Positions 7,534 to 14,975 of a DNA stretch of 16,949 nucleotides are shown piece by piece. Origin of the DNA: PALSA-1004 sp046715035 (GTDB lineage Bacteria; Pseudomonadota; Gammaproteobacteria; Burkholderiales; SG8-41). How positions within the stretch are numbered: the first letter of the stretch is position 1; every line of letters begins with the position of its first letter. The notes beneath the pieces are model-generated. The model ran no database searches, had not been told where the DNA came from, and saw only the letters and a list, made by a program, of their open reading frames with translations. Location: contig JBKJZR010000324.1 in NCBI GenBank assembly GCA_046715035.1, positions 1 to 16,949 of the forward strand. Direction: 5' to 3'. A program made the position numbers and the translations under genes.

Positions 7534-8496
7534 ATGAAACACATCTTGAATCCACTCATCGTTGCGATCGGATGTGCCGCGGCGCCGGTGCTGGCGGCGG
7601 ATTTCCCCGAAAGAACCGTGCGCCTGGTCGTGCCTTTCCCCCCGGGCGGCGGCACGGACGGCTTCGGCCGCATCCTCGGCGCGAAGCTGACCGAGCTATG
7701 GGGACAGCAGGTCATCATCGACAACCGGGGCGGCGCCCAGGGCAACATCGGCACGGCGATCGGCGCGAAAGCGCCGCCTGACGGTTACACGATCACGCTC
7801 GCCCATCAGGGGGCGCTCACCATCAATCCGCATCTCTACGCCAATCCCGGCTACGACACGCTGCGCGACTTTGCCCCCGTCTCCCGCGGCACGGAGATGG
7901 CGTTCATTCTCGTCGTGCATCCGTCGTTGCCGGTGAAATCGATGAAGGATCTCGCCCACCTGGCAAAGCAGAATCCCGGCAAGCTGACTTTCGCGTCGAG
8001 TTCGTCGGGCCCGCAAATGGCCGGGGAGCTTTTCAGGCTGACGACCAAGACCGACATGGTGCACGTTCCGTATAAAGGCGGAGGCCCCGCCACGATCGAT
8101 TTGCTGGCCGGGCACGTGACGATCATGTTCGCCAATCCGACCGCCACGGTCCCGCACATCAAGGCCGGCAAACTGCGCGCGCTCGGCGTGATGGGGCCCA
8201 AACGCAATGAAGCGCTGCCCGATGTGCCTACCGCGCTCGAATCCGGATATCCGGACTTGCGCGAAGTGATCGAATGGTACGGGGTCGTGGTGCCGGCCGC
8301 CACGCCGCGGGACATCGTCGCCCGGCTCAATGCCAGCGTCGTGCGCGCGATCAGCTCGCCCGAGGTGGCCAAGCGTATCCAGGCCCTGGGTCAGACGCCT
8401 ACGCCGAGCACTCCCGAACAGTTTGGAGAGCTGATTCGCGCGGAATTCCAGCGCTGGGGCCAGGTGGTCAAGGCTTCCGGCGCGAAAGCCGACTGA
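7534..8496 (+). CDS. Bug family (TctC-like) tripartite tricarboxylate transporter solute receptor
   Basis: This 320-residue secreted protein has a clear signal peptide: MKHILN, a hydrophobic stretch, then a probable cut after PVLA near residue 21. Mature motifs are typical of Bug receptors: VRLVVPFPPGGGTDGFGRIL, GAQGNIGTAIGAKAPPDGYT, HVPYKGGGPATIDLLAGHV and AGKLRALGVMG. The fold binds a small carboxylate in the periplasm through backbone contacts of the two proline/glycine-rich loops. Bug proteins are often found next to catabolic genes without the TctA/TctB membrane parts, as here. The receptor probably captures the acid that the upstream CoA-transferases activate. I use ATG 7534, preceded by GAAAGGCG; the longer open frame upstream only overlaps the MaoC-like gene. 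Confidence 0.94.
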   Translation: MKHILNPLIVAIGCAAAPVLAADFPERTVRLVVPFPPGGGTDGFGRILGAKLTELWGQQVIIDNRGGAQGNIGTAIGAKAPPDGYTITLAHQGALTINPHLYANPGYDTLRDFAPVSRGTEMAFILVVHPSLPVKSMKDLAHLAKQNPGKLTFASSSSGPQMAGELFRLTTKTDMVHVPYKGGGPATIDLLAGHVTIMFANPTATVPHIKAGKLRALGVMGPKRNEALPDVPTALESGYPDLREVIEWYGVVVPAATPRDIVARLNASVVRAISSPEVAKRIQALGQTPTPSTPEQFGELIRAEFQRWGQVVKASGAKAD

Positions 8497-8619
8497 GCGA
8501 TCGATGCCCGGTTCCTCCCGTGCGCTCACGCGGGCGTTGGGTTTTACCCTGACCTAGGATGATCGTCCTTTCAGAACCCGCGCCGGAGCGGTGCGCCGCG
8601 ATCCTGCTCACCTTGCGAT

Positions 8620-9714
8620 TCACATCGCGAATCTGGCGACGGCCTTCTCGTCCCATTCGATGCCCTGGCCCGGTCGATCGGGAACGATGAGATGCCCACG
8701 CTCGAGCTGGAAAGGCGCCGCCAGGATGGGGTCGGCCCAGTCCTGCCATTCGAGCCAGTGCGCGGTATCGGTGACGCGCATCAGGTGCGCGGCCATTTCC
8801 GGATAGAGGTGGGTGGACATCGGAATTCCCGCCGCACCGGTGATCGCTGCTGCGCGCAGCCAGCCGCTGACACCGCCGATGCGCATCAGGTCGGGCATGA
8901 CATAGTCGCCCGCGCCTGCGATGACGGCTTGATACAGCAGTCGCGGGCCGTAGAAATTTTCCCCGAGCTGAACCGGCGTCTTCAGCTCCCGCGCGAGCTG
9001 GACGTAGCCGGGAATGTTGTCGTAAGTCGTCGGTTCTTCGAACCAATAGAGACCGTGGTCGTCGAGCGCGTGGCAGCGCACGAGCGCATCTCCCAGCGAC
9101 AGGCCCTGATTGAAGTCGCACATGAGCTTCACCGCGCCGCCCGCCGCCTCCCGCACGGCGGCGATCGCCGCCAGATCGTCGGCGAGTTCGTCGCGTCCCA
9201 GCCTCAGCTTCAGCGCGCTGAATCCGCCTTCCCCGACCAGGGCTGCTGCTTCCTCGGCGAGTGTGTCGAGTGGCGTCAACCACAGCCCGTTGCTGTTGTA
9301 GGCGGGAACCGGCCCGACCGTTCCCCCGAGGAACACGGCGAGCGGCATGTCCGCGGCTTTGGCCAAAGCGTCCCACGCCGCCATATCGAGTCCCGATGTC
9401 GCGATCATGGAGACGCCTTCGCGGCCGACGAGATGCAGCGAGCCTATCGCCCGTCGAAAGGCGTCGAACGGCGCGAGCGGCTGGCCTTGGGCCGCTGCGG
9501 CGAGATCTTCCAGCGCAGGGACGATGTAACGCGCGGAGTTCCTCAGATAAGGCTCGAGGTAGCTGTGCCCGACGACGCCTTCGTTGGTGTAGAGGGCGAT
9601 CAGGATCAACGGCCAGGCGCGAAACAGTCCGACTTTCGAGACGACGGGACGCTTCAGGGGCACGACGACGGGCCGTGCGCGAACACTCTTCAGCGCCAGC
9701 TGGGCGCGCGCCAT
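8620..9714 (-). CDS. Mandelate racemase-like enolase superfamily enzyme
   Basis: This 364-residue protein is close to Pseudomonas putida mandelate racemase along its whole length, with a constant offset of five residues in the catalytic half. The metal ligands are Asp200, Glu226 and Glu252 (matching 195, 221 and 247). His302 and Glu322 match the His297/Glu317 catalytic elements, and Asn202 is kept. Lys169 matches Lys164, but the position of the (S)-specific base Lys166 is Arg171 (ALKLRLG). MR-like substrate loops (EGVVGHSYLEPY, SGLDMAAWDAL) are conserved. It may be a racemase or dehydratase of an alpha-hydroxy acid with altered stereochemistry. A strong AAGGAGG precedes the ATG by 7 bases. 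The gene converges with the Bug receptor gene. Confidence 0.92.
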   Translation of the reverse strand: MARAQLALKSVRARPVVVPLKRPVVSKVGLFRAWPLILIALYTNEGVVGHSYLEPYLRNSARYIVPALEDLAAAAQGQPLAPFDAFRRAIGSLHLVGREGVSMIATSGLDMAAWDALAKAADMPLAVFLGGTVGPVPAYNSNGLWLTPLDTLAEEAAALVGEGGFSALKLRLGRDELADDLAAIAAVREAAGGAVKLMCDFNQGLSLGDALVRCHALDDHGLYWFEEPTTYDNIPGYVQLARELKTPVQLGENFYGPRLLYQAVIAGAGDYVMPDLMRIGGVSGWLRAAAITGAAGIPMSTHLYPEMAAHLMRVTDTAHWLEWQDWADPILAAPFQLERGHLIVPDRPGQGIEWDEKAVARFAM

Positions 9715-10103
9715 GAAGATCCTCCTTCCAGCAGTTGCGAACGTGCGCGCATCACGCGTTGCGCGGGTGATGGCGGAGTGGAGTCGACCGATGCTTATGC
9801 CTGCCGGGCAACCTATCGATAATCGCAGCTACAACTCAAGCTCCAACTCGATGATCTCTGAAAAGGACTTCCGTCCAAAACGGACGATGCCGCCCAGTTT
9901 CTCTGAATCCCGCACGATGGTAAAGATAGCGGGCGCCAGTTGCCGCACGCGGGAGCCCAAAGGCGCAGTCGTTGCAGTCCGCGCTGGCGCGCCCACGTAA
10001 CCCCTTGCAACATGGGCGGTCACTTCGGAGATGTCCGACGTTCGATTCAGGAGCGGGCCGCCTTCGCGGCGTCCCCCTGGAAGGGAAGGATAGGACACGC
10101 GGC
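9715..10103. other. 389-bp gap without a recognisable gene, upstream of the mandelate racemase-like gene
   Basis: This stretch should hold the promoter of the minus-strand racemase-like gene. I see an inverted repeat CATCAC (9750-9755) / GTGATG (9767-9772) about 36-58 bp from the start codon, which could be an operator or leader hairpin. No convincing -35/-10 pair could be fixed. An open minus-strand frame (10107-9829, about 92 codons) ends in a plausible-looking Glu/Leu-rich tail, but it matches no family I recognise and has no supporting context. Confidence 0.4.
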
Positions 10104-10372
10104 TCATTCGCGGTACGGTTCATCGCTCCTGGGAGCTTGGGGAGCCTGTTCGTCGAGCGACTGACGATACCGGATGCAGCCACGCAGGAACTGGGGCCAA
10201 TCGGGAACGACAGGGAGTGGATCCGAGCGCTCTGGCAGTAGCGACCACAACACAGGATGGTACCAGCACAGATCGTGGCCCGTGCTGTCACGGTGACGCG
10301 TATACCCTGCCGCAGTTTCTTCACTTCGGCGACGAGTTGATCATGCGACATGCCTTCTAGATCAGCGTCCAT
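10104..10372 (-). pseudogene. Small conserved hypothetical gene broken by a one-base frameshift
   Basis: The first 25 codons from ATG 10372 encode MSHDQLVAEVKKLRQGIR preceded by seven residues. In that frame the sequence then becomes unlikely protein. Shifting the frame at about 10295-10298 restores a coherent protein: HRDSTGHDLCWYHPVLWSLL, then a Pro/Trp-rich segment, then LRGCIRYRQSLDEQ, ending at TGA 10106-10104. The two halves together resemble a small (about 89 residues) conserved hypothetical protein that I recall from other bacteria and that begins the same way. The total length of 269 bp is one base short of a whole number of codons, so a single-base deletion (or a sequencing error) explains the break. 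Function is unknown. Confidence 0.75.
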
Positions 10373-10408
10373 AGTGCATCTTTCCGAATGTCCAAGAGTT
10401 TGCGGTCA

Positions 10409-10435
10409 CCGCACGCCGAAAGCGTTTCGGTGCGG
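10409..10435. other. Imperfect stem-loop between the GNAT gene and the frameshifted gene
   Basis: CCGCAC (10409-10414) pairs with GTGCGG (10430-10435), and CGAAA (10417-10421) with TTTCG (10425-10429), with a 2-base bulge and GCG loop. It lies 62-89 bp downstream of the GNAT stop on the minus strand and could mark a transcript end, but no T-run follows on either strand. Confidence 0.35.
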
Positions 10436-10497
10436 CAAAAGGTTGGGCCTTTGTGCGTAATGCAAGGATCAGGCGGCGTTCTGCGGGACTCGCACAT

Positions 10498-10935
10498 TCA
10501 CTCCTCGGGCGCCAGCCTGAACGTGACGTACACCATGGGGCCTTCCTGGCCGCCGACCGACGCGTAGAGACGCCGCGCCGCGCCGTTGGTCATGTCCGCG
10601 CCCAGCCACGCCTCGCTGCAACCCAGTGACCGTCCGTGGGCGAATAAAGCCCGCATCAGCTGCTTTGCGATGCCCTGCTGCTGGTGAGCCGGTGCCACGC
10701 CGACTTCGTTCACCCAGAGCTCGGGCGGTTTGTCTGGATGGACGTAATGCACGGCGGTCGCCATGCCGACGACCTGCTCGTCGAGCACGGCCACCGCAAT
10801 GTGATGTCTTGGATCGGCGAGAAACTCCGTCGTCCAGCGCGGGTCGACCGCGTTGTCGAACACGCCCTGCGCTACGCAGTCCAGGACCGAAGCATCGGTT
10901 GCACCCAGAATGCGAACGCTCAGCGATGCGCTCAT
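10498..10935 (-). CDS. GNAT family N-acetyltransferase
   Basis: This 145-residue protein has the GNAT fold length. The acetyl-CoA pyrophosphate-binding motif is VNEVGVAPAHQQQGIAKQLM, with the Q/R-x-x-G-x-A core QQQGIA. The C-terminal strand GAARRLYASVGG is also typical. The overall layout resembles the AAC(3)-I/small-molecule acetyltransferase branch, but nothing here identifies an aminoglycoside or any other substrate. I start at ATG 10935, where the fold begins (SVRILGATDAS). An upstream TTG at 11007 would add 24 Arg-rich, poorly conserved-looking residues and would overlap the small ORF before it. No good Shine-Dalgarno is visible for either start. Confidence 0.85.
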   Translation of the reverse strand: MSASLSVRILGATDASVLDCVAQGVFDNAVDPRWTTEFLADPRHHIAVAVLDEQVVGMATAVHYVHPDKPPELWVNEVGVAPAHQQQGIAKQLMRALFAHGRSLGCSEAWLGADMTNGAARRLYASVGGQEGPMVYVTFRLAPEE

Positions 10936-10993
10936 CGGGCTGTGCCGCACGCGTGTCTTGTTTTTGGCCAGCAGGCGGCGTGGGGCATTCCGG

Positions 10994-11131
10994 TCACCTG
11001 CCGACAAATCCCAAATAATACGAGGCGCCTTTCTCGAAATAGAACACGTTCAGCAATCCGATCACGAGCACGATACCCGCTGAGGCACCGAAAGTGAGAT
11101 CTGCGAACCGGAGCTTCCGCGCACTCTTCAC
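10994..11131 (-). CDS. Possible 45-residue single-span membrane peptide
   Basis: A GTG at 11131, 17 bp after the lipoprotein stop codon, opens a frame ending in TGA at 10994. The product begins VKSARKLRFADLTF, has a basic N-terminus, one hydrophobic span of about 18-20 residues (GASAGIVLVIGLLNVFYF, residues 15-32), and a tail EKGASYYLGFVGR. Composition and position, neatly between the lipoprotein and GNAT genes, are consistent with a real small membrane protein. No strong ribosome binding site is present and I recognise no family. It could instead be a remnant of a longer membrane protein. Confidence 0.4.
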   Translation of the reverse strand: MKSARKLRFADLTFGASAGIVLVIGLLNVFYFEKGASYYLGFVGR

Positions 11132-11148
11132 AGCAGCTCAGACATTCC

Positions 11149-11745
11149 CTAACGGTTTACCCCGGCCGCCGATTTGCTTTGTAAGGCACGCATCAGATCC
11201 GCGCGCAACTCCGCGAAAATTTTCTTGTACGCATCCAGCGATGACTGCCGGATCGCCGATTTCATGGCGAAAGCGCCGCCCCAAAACATCTTCCCCCCTT
11301 GGGTCTCGCCTTCGGCGGAATAGGTCTTCTGCAGCAGTTGCCTCCTTCCCGGTTCATAGGCGGTGGCGCTGACGCTCACCGAGGCGCGAAAATCCTCGAA
11401 CCGGTAACTCGGAATCGCCAGCTCCAGAATGATCCACTTAGCGCCATTGGCCGGCTCCTTGTACGTATTCGAAAAATCGTAGCGCGCGAACATCTGCGGG
11501 AGTTCGATGTCAGCAACCTGCTTGAGCATGTCGCCCGGCTCGACTTCCCAACTATTGGCGATTCCGCTCATGAAGGCTCTGATCGGCACCTTGTTCGCCA
11601 GGGTGTGCTGATCGATGACCGCGGTCACGCCGACGTCTTGCCGCGGCGCGGAGATGCTATAGGCGGCTGGCCTGTCAAACGTTACCTGGTGGGCACAGCC
11701 GCCAAGCAGCGCGAGCGCCGCGAGGCCCGCATGGATGATCTTCAT
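11149..11745 (-). CDS. Predicted outer-membrane/periplasmic lipoprotein, function unknown
   Basis: This 198-residue protein starts MKIIHAGLAALALLGGCAHQ. The lipobox LGGC with Cys17 predicts signal peptidase II cleavage and lipid attachment. The mature part is a mixed alpha/beta domain without a motif I recognise, including PIRAFMSGIANSWEVEPGDM, then AKWIILELAIPSYRFEDFRA, then a C-terminal amphipathic helix (SSLDAYKKIFAELRADLMRA). The general layout, a short-strand domain that recurs in small envelope lipoproteins, gives no function. A very strong Shine-Dalgarno (AAGGAGGGA) precedes the ATG. The gene follows the metzincin-like gene by 48 bp on the same strand, so the two could be co-transcribed. 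Confidence 0.85.
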   Translation of the reverse strand: MKIIHAGLAALALLGGCAHQVTFDRPAAYSISAPRQDVGVTAVIDQHTLANKVPIRAFMSGIANSWEVEPGDMLKQVADIELPQMFARYDFSNTYKEPANGAKWIILELAIPSYRFEDFRASVSVSATAYEPGRRQLLQKTYSAEGETQGGKMFWGGAFAMKSAIRQSSLDAYKKIFAELRADLMRALQSKSAAGVNR

Positions 11746-11793
11746 CGCTCCCTCCTTCGGCTGTGTCTGAGACTACGGTGGAAACGCGGGCGC

Positions 11794-12507
11794 CTATCTC
11801 CATCCGCCGCGCGGTGGCTGGTCGCGCGCGGTAAGCAGTCCGTTCGCCATGCCGTGCGCACGCACGCGCTCACACTGCGCCGCGGACAATCGGCGGTTCA
11901 GGGGCGAGGTCTCGGCCCGCATCAGGTTGCCCGGCTCGTCGCTGTGTTCGCCATTGTCCGCGAGGACGTGCACCAGTTCGTGGGCCAGCACGTGTGGCAG
12001 GTCGCGCGCGCCGTGCGCTACCCACACGGTATTCGCGAGCTCGCGCCGGTTCACCGAGTTTGCGACGCCGATCGCTTCCGCATCATAGCCCGGAACGTGC
12101 AGCGTATCTTCGACGAAGAAAACCGCCGGCGTGGCGACGGAGATCGCACCCAGCAGCTCACGCGAAACCGAGGTCGAATAGAAGTGGAAGCGGCGGGGTG
12201 CTTCGAGGATGTGCAGCGCGCTGCGCGCAAGCGTGATGCCGCATTGCGCGAGCAACGGCGCGGCATCCCGCACGGCCGCCTGAATGTCCGACACCGTCCA
12301 GCGCGTTCCGAGAAAGGTAACCATCGACAGTTGCAGTTGGTGCGAGACGTTCTGCGTCGATGACTCCTCGGGCACGGGAAGGGTTTCGACGACACGCACC
12401 TGCGCCGAGGTATCGGGCGCAGCGAGCAGGGCTGCGATCAGGCAAACGGCAACGAGCCGGCGAAGTCGCGCCGGGTGAGGACCTATGCGCGCGGACGCAA
12501 GCCACAT
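11794..12507 (-). CDS. Secreted HExxH metalloprotease-like protein (metzincin-like)
   Basis: This 237-residue protein has a signal-peptide-like segment (RLRRLVAVCLIAALLAAPDTSAQ, about 14-35). The mature domain carries the zinc motif HELVH (His176, Glu177, His180), then GEHSD with His188, then NLM with Met196. This resembles metzincins, where a third His ligand and a Met-turn follow HExxH. Here the third His is 8 residues after His180 instead of the usual 6, and the Gly of the canonical HExxHxxGxxH is absent. It is therefore probably a zinc protease exported to the periplasm or outside, of a divergent class. No clear Shine-Dalgarno precedes the ATG; the start is chosen because the signal peptide needs it. 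I do not recognise a named family. Confidence 0.75.
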   Translation of the reverse strand: MWLASARIGPHPARLRRLVAVCLIAALLAAPDTSAQVRVVETLPVPEESSTQNVSHQLQLSMVTFLGTRWTVSDIQAAVRDAAPLLAQCGITLARSALHILEAPRRFHFYSTSVSRELLGAISVATPAVFFVEDTLHVPGYDAEAIGVANSVNRRELANTVWVAHGARDLPHVLAHELVHVLADNGEHSDEPGNLMRAETSPLNRRLSAAQCERVRAHGMANGLLTARDQPPRGGWR

Positions 12508-12640
12508 TTTCTACGGCGTCGCCGGACGCGGCAGGTTGCAAAAAAAGCAAGCGTTAGCCGCGGTGAAAACGTGCCTTGGCAGGTTAGGAGCGGGAAGCGG
12601 AAGCCCGGGCGAAAAACGCATTATCAATCACCCCCGCCTG

Positions 12641-12665
12641 GATTCCAGCGTGCGCTGGAATGACG
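12641..12665 (-). repeat. TTCCAGC-type palindromic repeat, copy 2 (inverted)
   Basis: ATTCCAGCG (12642-12650) pairs with CGCTGGAAT (12653-12661). The element is the reverse complement of the copy at 3036-3060 with 2 mismatches in 25 bp. It lies 35 bp downstream of the alpha/beta hydrolase stop on the minus strand and could also act as a 3' hairpin for that transcript. The surrounding 12508-12699 holds nothing else that I can name. Confidence 0.7.
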
Positions 12666-12699
12666 GGACACTCTGGGCAGAGAGTCGCTGGACAACCCG

Positions 12700-13530
12700 C
12701 TACGCGTGCTTGTCCAGGAACGCCTGCACAACGTTCACAAATCCGGCCGGGTTGTCGAGCGTGACGTGATGATCGCTCCGGGCAACCTCGGCAAGCTCGA
12801 CGTGCGGACAACACGCTTTGACCTCGGCGTACAGTGGCAAAGTGATGCGGGGGCTGCGCTCGCCTTTGACCAGCAGCGCCGGTATGCAGATGCGGCCCCA
12901 ATACAGAAAGCCGTTGATAGTCTCGCGCTTAGCGTAGACATTGCGGTCGAACTTGTGGTGCCAGCTCGCGTCTGCGGCTTGCCGCCCGCTATTGAGCGCC
13001 AGGTGACGGATGATCTCGGGCGCGGCCGTCGATCCGCCCGGACGCAAACGATAGCGGGAGATGAATTCGTCGTGCGTAGCGTAGCTGCTGCCCCGCCGCG
13101 TACCGACGCCGCGCAGTGCGGCCACGCGATCGTCGGTCATCTGCAGGGTCGAGTCGGCGACGATCAGTTTACTCACCCGCTCCGGATACGTCGCGGCGTA
13201 AACGAGGGCGACCATGCCGCCCATCGAATGGCCGATCAGGACAAAGTCGCGTAAATCGAGTTTTTCGACGACCTCGGCAATATCCGCTGCATAGCGCTCG
13301 TACGAATAGACGGGCGGATCCGCCCACGCGCTGTCGCCGTGACCGCGCAGGTCGAGAGCGCGCACATGATAGCGAGCGCTTAAGTCAGTCGCCACGAAAT
13401 CGAACCAGTGCACGTGGGCCGCGCCGCCGTGGATGCACAGCATGGCAGGCCGCCCCGCGGTGCCGTAATCGAGATAGTGCAGGCGCAGTCCGCCCGCCTC
13501 TACAAAATGACTCGTGTAAGAGGCAGGCAT
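12700..13530 (-). CDS. Alpha/beta hydrolase fold protein
   Basis: This 276-residue protein has the usual length for the fold. It has the oxyanion region LCIHGGAAHVHWFDF (31-45), LDLRGHGDSAW (59-69), the nucleophile elbow VLIGHSMGGMVAL (97-109) with Ser102, and the C-terminal DHHVTLDNP in which His254 is the likely base. The acid is less clear. Glu224 or a nearby residue in VKGERSPR takes the place of the usual Asp. Esterase, lactonase, C-C hydrolase or enol-lactonase functions are all possible, and the last would suit an organic-acid region. Start ATG 13530 has an AGGA at good spacing. An alternative in-frame ATG at 13584, with AAAGG before it, would add 18 residues. Confidence 0.88.
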   Translation of the reverse strand: MPASYTSHFVEAGGLRLHYLDYGTAGRPAMLCIHGGAAHVHWFDFVATDLSARYHVRALDLRGHGDSAWADPPVYSYERYAADIAEVVEKLDLRDFVLIGHSMGGMVALVYAATYPERVSKLIVADSTLQMTDDRVAALRGVGTRRGSSYATHDEFISRYRLRPGGSTAAPEIIRHLALNSGRQAADASWHHKFDRNVYAKRETINGFLYWGRICIPALLVKGERSPRITLPLYAEVKACCPHVELAEVARSDHHVTLDNPAGFVNVVQAFLDKHA

Positions 13531-13772
13531 TACCCGATCCTGCGATTTATCGGTGCTGGCTGCGGTGTATTGGCGCGATGCCATGGCTACCTTTCTGGCG
13601 GAATGCCTCTGCCGAGAACTGTCGTTGCGGCTTTCGTATATTCTCCCACTTGTCCGCATCGAAGACAGCACTCATCCCAGGACCGCGATATTCCGAAGCT
13701 GAGCCGGCTGCTGCCGTGAATTTGTCGCCAGACCCGGTCCGGACCATCTTGATGCATGAGTACGCCACGGGA

Positions 13773-14945
13773 ATGCCAACAAAAACCTTTGACATAGCCA
13801 TCATCGGTGCAGGTATCGCTGGGGCATCGGCCGCTTATTTTCTCGCCCCGCACGCGCGCGTGGCGGTGATCGAGCAGGAATCGCAGCCGGGGTATCACTC
13901 GACGGGTCGCTCGGCGGCGCTATTCACCGAAACCTATGGCGTGGAATCCACGCGCGCATTAACGGCGGCCAGCCGCAGTTTTCTGGTGGCACCGCCAGAG
14001 GGTTTTTGCGATCACTTGCTGCTGACGCCACGCGGGGTACTGCTGATCGGTGCGGCAGACGACGCTGCGGGAATGGCTGCGCAAATCGAGGCATTTCGCA
14101 GGTATGCGCCTGCAGTGCGCGCGGTGACTCCCGCGCAAGCCGTGTCTCTCGTGCCTGCCCTCAGGCCCGCTGCTGTTGCGTGCGCAATGCTCGAGCCCGA
14201 TGCAATGGACATCGATACGCACGCATTGCACGCCGGCTACCTGCGGGGCGCCAGGGCGCGCGGTGCCGAGATCATCGCTGATGCCACGGTCGAAACGATG
14301 ACACGCTCCGCAACCGCATGGCGGCTGACCACACGCGGCGGTGTGTTCGAGGCGCCCACGGTCGTCAATGCGGCGGGCGCCTGGGCCGATCAAGTCGCGC
14401 AGTGCGCCGGACTGCACCCCCTGGGGCTAATCCCCAAGCGGCGTACCGCCATCACCATCGATCCGCCCCCGGGGATGGCGACGGCAGCGTGGCCGATGGT
14501 CATGGATCTACGCGAAACGTTTTACTTCAAGCCCGACGCCGGCCGCCTGCTGCTGTCGCCGGCCGATGAAACGCCCTCACCCCCGTGCGACGCGCAACCC
14601 GATGAGCTGGACGTGGCGATCGCGATCGACCGGCTCGAGACGGCGACCACGCTGTCGGTGAAGCGCATCGTTGCGAAGTGGGCGGGGTTGCGCGTCTTCG
14701 CTCCGGACAAGGCCCTGATCGCGGGGTTCGATCCGGCTACCGACGGCTTCTTCTGGCTTGCGGGACAGGGCGGCTACGGCATCCAGACTTCCGCGGCGAT
14801 GGCGCGCATCGCAGCGGGCCTGATCATCGACGGCGCGCTGCCTGCGGACATTGCCGGTTTCGGCCTGACCGCAGACGCGCTATCGCCAGCACGCTTGTTG
14901 GCAGCGCTCCCAAATCCCCCGAGCAGCTCGCATTCGCCCGAATAA
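13773..14945 (+). CDS. FAD-dependent oxidoreductase, DAO family
   Basis: This 390-residue protein has the DadA/glycine-oxidase-type length. The N-terminal dinucleotide motif is DIAIIGAGIAGASAAYFLAP (7-26) with GxGxxG, and Glu34 would bind the FAD ribose. GYHSTGRSAALFTETYG (40-56) is characteristic of this branch. The C-terminal FAD-contact segment FFWLAGQGGYGIQTSAAMAR is also present. By family it oxidises an amine or hydroxy acid (for example a D-amino acid, or a 2-hydroxy acid) and passes electrons to oxygen or a quinone; the substrate is unknown. I choose ATG 13773 because the Rossmann motif starts just after it. An in-frame ATG at 13752 adds 7 residues. Neither has a strong ribosome binding site. 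It diverges from the hydrolase gene and could share its promoter region. Confidence 0.9.
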   Translation: MPTKTFDIAIIGAGIAGASAAYFLAPHARVAVIEQESQPGYHSTGRSAALFTETYGVESTRALTAASRSFLVAPPEGFCDHLLLTPRGVLLIGAADDAAGMAAQIEAFRRYAPAVRAVTPAQAVSLVPALRPAAVACAMLEPDAMDIDTHALHAGYLRGARARGAEIIADATVETMTRSATAWRLTTRGGVFEAPTVVNAAGAWADQVAQCAGLHPLGLIPKRRTAITIDPPPGMATAAWPMVMDLRETFYFKPDAGRLLLSPADETPSPPCDAQPDELDVAIAIDRLETATTLSVKRIVAKWAGLRVFAPDKALIAGFDPATDGFFWLAGQGGYGIQTSAAMARIAAGLIIDGALPADIAGFGLTADALSPARLLAALPNPPSSSHSPE

Positions 14946-14975
14946 AGGTTGATGGCATTCGTTGTATCGTCGACG

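Noticed and set aside
8468..9376. Minus-strand 302-codon frame inside the racemase-like gene
   Set aside because: It is the wrong frame of the mandelate racemase homologue; its product is a Gly/Arg-rich sequence without motifs.
9829..10107. 92-codon minus-strand frame as a separate gene
   Set aside because: It has no recognisable family, no clear ribosome binding site, and its N-terminal part is Pro/Gly/Arg-rich filler. It was kept only as a note in the gap entry.
10498..10935. Aminoglycoside acetyltransferase (resistance gene) call
   Set aside because: Only the general GNAT fold is visible; nothing supports a drug substrate.
13116..13772. Long N-terminal extension of the FAD oxidoreductase
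   Set aside because: It is antisense to the alpha/beta hydrolase in part and Arg-rich. The Rossmann motif requires a start near 13773.
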